A DNA stretch of 64,000 bases from Thalassorhabdomicrobium marinisediminis (GTDB lineage: Bacteria; Pseudomonadota; Alphaproteobacteria; Rhodobacterales; Rhodobacteraceae): assembly GCF_003072065.1 (NCBI RefSeq), contig NZ_QCYG01000009.1, forward strand, positions 1-64,000. The letters run 5' to 3'. The notes under the pieces are model-generated. The model saw only the letters and a list, made by a program, of their open reading frames with translations, was not told where the DNA came from and ran no database searches. Below, piece after piece: positions 62,143-64,000 of this stretch (positions are counted from its first letter, which is position 1; each line of letters begins with the position of its first letter). The translations under genes and the position numbers were made by a program.

Positions 62143-64000
62143 CTACTCTACGGTGTGCCCCGACTCGACTGCAAAGCTCCAGTGCTGCCGTGCCCTGTCG
62201 TAACTAGTGGTTATCCTCACATTGAGCACCTTGCCCTCGCGAAGCCCATTCCGGTCCGTTGCGGCAATCTTTGACAACAGGCAGAAGATGTCCTCCCCGA
62301 AATCCGGGTGCCGGACGAAGCCGTAACCTCGCTCGGGGATGGTCCGCTTCAGCTCAACTGTCCAACGTATCTTCGCAAGCTCCGCGTTAACCTTCATCCG
62401 GGATTTGGCATCACTCAGCATGGCAACCGAAAACTTTGCCTCTCCAGATCTTGCACGCTGCTTTCTGTGTGGCGATGGGGCGGCGGCCACAATTCGCTCA
62501 CGCAACTGCGTTGGCAGATCCTCCGGGTTCAGGAGTTCGCTCCTGATTGCATCGTCAATGTTACGCACTGTGGTTTTGCGGTCATAGACAAGACGTGCCC
62601 GCGTTCCGGCATCGATATCTGCAGGGCGCAGAAGGCCTTGCTTGGCCAGGCGGATAGCATTCATCATGGACATCCGGGCGCGCACATTTGCCAGAAAACC
62701 TCTCCGCTCACGAAGTTCCTCGGCTTGGACTACCCCTCCCCGAAGCAGGATGCTGAGCACCCGCAGTGAAAGTTCTGGTTCGACGGCAATCCGGCGAAGC
62801 TGGGCTCGGTAGCGCGGGAGCATGTCTTGCAAGACATCATCCACCTGCTCCTTCTCGGTGCGCAGAATGTCCAGAAGGTCAAGATCCAGTCGATCCGCTG
62901 ATGAGCGGTCGAGCGCTGTCTTCCATGAGGAGACGAAGGTCTCGGCAGAGATCATCTTGCGCCGCCGGAGAGCACAGAATTCAGAGACCGAGCATGAGGA
63001 CAACACTTCACGCAGGGTTGGAGTGGGACTGACCCCCGCGATGGCGCGGAGCGCCGGAGAGAGGCCCGCGGCCCAAGCTTTGCAGCCGATCAGCGTATCA
63101 GCCAGCAATTCAATCCACGGGAAATCTGGTCCGCAGACCAGACCGCGCAGCCGGTCGACTCTGGCAACGCCAGTGGCATGTGTTAGCGCCGTGTACCAGA
63201 AAGCCTGGCTGTTTAGGCTGCTCAGCAGATATTGCGAGATTGGATATTTCGGCGGCAAGCGGGCCATGATCGAGATAGCGCGGGCCTGTGCGGCAGCATC
63301 CTTCCCAAGCAGGACATTCAATACTGCCTCTTCCCAAAGGTCATCGGCCACATCTTTGGCATGATGGTGCAGTTCGCTTCGAGTTCCGGCAGCAACGATC
63401 AGCGGCTCAACCCTCCACGCTGAGTCCACAAGCGCCGGCGATGGCTGCGCTAGCATCTCGAACGTGAAGGCTAGCGGCATCGCCCATATTCCTGGCTTGG
63501 CATCAGCCCGCACGGCCAACACATCGGGATGCAAGTCCTCATTCCGAGCCGCTAAATACCTGGCACAGAGATATTCTTGGATCGTCTCGTGCTCGAAAGC
63601 TAGCTCTCCGCGACCTTCGTTACGAACCAGAACGGTGCCCTGCGACGCCCAGTCGATGAACCGCTCGGTATCTTCGCCAAGGCGATGGATCAGCAGGGCG
63701 TGGGCCTGCGGCCGAGGAATCCGGCTGCTACCCTTCTGCCGCGCCCGAAAGGCCAACTCTGCCAGCGCGGTGATGGTCAGCTCGTGATCCCATGGCAGCG
63801 TCTCGCCACCGTGCCTTGACGTTTCGATCTCGCGCCGGAACCAGGCATCGAGAAAGCTACAATACAGCTTCGAGCGCTCGTTCGGGATTTCGTCAGTTTC
63901 ACGGGCGACCTCAGCCACGATGCGTAGCAGTATCGGGCTGCCAGCTATCGCGCTGCCACCGTCATGAAGGTGCAGCTGCTCAAGGATCGACTCGGCCTTC
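62143..64000 (-). CDS. NACHT/STAND-like NTPase C-terminal part with cold-shock-like tail (N-terminus beyond window)
   Basis: The frame is open across the right edge, so the protein begins beyond 64000. At the upstream side GGSAIAGSPILLRIVAEVAR, then EIPNERSKLYCSFLDAWFRR is the typical winged-helix end of a NACHT module (NPLLL...LP--R--LY). A helical, repeat-like region of some 400 residues follows (ELAFEHETIQEYLCARYLAA), and the C-terminus (TIPERGYGFVRHPDFGEDIF) resembles a cold-shock/OB-fold nucleic-acid domain. NACHT proteins of bacteria are often antiphage effectors. It converges with the TS-like gene (16 bases between stops). Confidence 0.72.
   Translation of the reverse strand, partial: KAESILEQLHLHDGGSAIAGSPILLRIVAEVARETDEIPNERSKLYCSFLDAWFRREIETSRHGGETLPWDHELTITALAELAFRARQKGSSRIPRPQAHALLIHRLGEDTERFIDWASQGTVLVRNEGRGELAFEHETIQEYLCARYLAARNEDLHPDVLAVRADAKPGIWAMPLAFTFEMLAQPSPALVDSAWRVEPLIVAAGTRSELHHHAKDVADDLWEEAVLNVLLGKDAAAQARAISIMARLPPKYPISQYLLSSLNSQAFWYTALTHATGVARVDRLRGLVCGPDFPWIELLADTLIGCKAWAAGLSPALRAIAGVSPTPTLREVLSSCSVSEFCALRRRKMISAETFVSSWKTALDRSSADRLDLDLLDILRTEKEQVDDVLQDMLPRYRAQLRRIAVEPELSLRVLSILLRGGVVQAEELRERRGFLANVRARMSMMNAIRLAKQGLLRPADIDAGTRARLVYDRKTTVRNIDDAIRSELLNPEDLPTQLRERIVAAAPSPHRKQRARSGEAKFSVAMLSDAKSRMKVNAELAKIRWTVELKRTIPERGYGFVRHPDFGEDIFCLLSKIAATDRNGLREGKVLNVRITTSYDRARQHWSFAVESGHTVE

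Overview
The window looks like part of a repABC plasmid (or chromid) of a marine-type alphaproteobacterium, most probably Rhodobacterales. The basis is a complete repABC replication and partition operon with three parS palindromes and a counter-transcribed RNA, the high GC content, and gene families typical of Rhodobacteraceae accessory replicons (strawberry-notch methylase/helicase, DUF3768, ArdC, DUF1612/HTH). No rRNA, tRNA or CRISPR array was seen.

Layout. (1) 1-3.6 kb: a large methyltransferase/helicase fusion running off the left edge, then a RelE/ParE-DinJ type toxin-antitoxin pair and a broken fragment of a plasmid-backbone gene. (2) 4.8-14.7 kb: a compact, apparently undescribed envelope module. 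Nine mostly overlapping minus-strand genes, nearly all encoding exported or membrane proteins including a VWA protein with tandem repeats, diverge from a plus-strand set: a small sulfite-oxidase-fold periplasmic protein, a histidine kinase, a LuxR-type response regulator and three more exported proteins. An IS256-family element with a target duplication follows, then a membrane protein. (3) 17.3-19.1 kb: YhaV/PrlF toxin-antitoxin and an Abi-like HEPN protein. (4) 19.1-26.6 kb: plasmid backbone genes (DUF6927-like, ParB-like, DUF3768, ArdC) and a MazF/Phd-type pair. (5) 26.8-32.7 kb: repC, repB, repA, a serine recombinase and a DUF1612 protein.

(6) 33.2-60.1 kb: a stress-tolerance island: copper-related genes (DUF411, a frameshifted copA), TVP38, DUF302, NhaA, a second-copy type groEL/groES, a Crp/Fnr regulator, hflK/hflC, a Cys-repeat protein with a transglutaminase-like enzyme, ExoD and a Ca2+/Na+ antiporter. 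Four copies of a 14-bp half-palindromic site (CTWAC-N4-GTCAG) lie only in promoter regions of this island and are good candidates for the operator of the island's own Crp/Fnr protein. The island is interrupted by a second IS256-family element (8-bp target duplication) and by a TniABQ transposon whose two flanks are unrelated truncated genes.

(7) 60.3-64 kb: a PurM/ThiL-like protein and a thymidylate-synthase-fold protein in one operon, convergent with a large NACHT/STAND-like protein carrying a cold-shock-like C-terminus that runs off the right edge; this is a candidate new conflict or nucleotide-modification locus.

The region between 3.6 and 19.1 kb seems to have been inserted into, or rearranged within, a once continuous backbone: a truncated copy of the 19.1-kb gene, joined to a copy of a hairpin that otherwise sits at 23.0 kb, lies at 4.4-4.7 kb.
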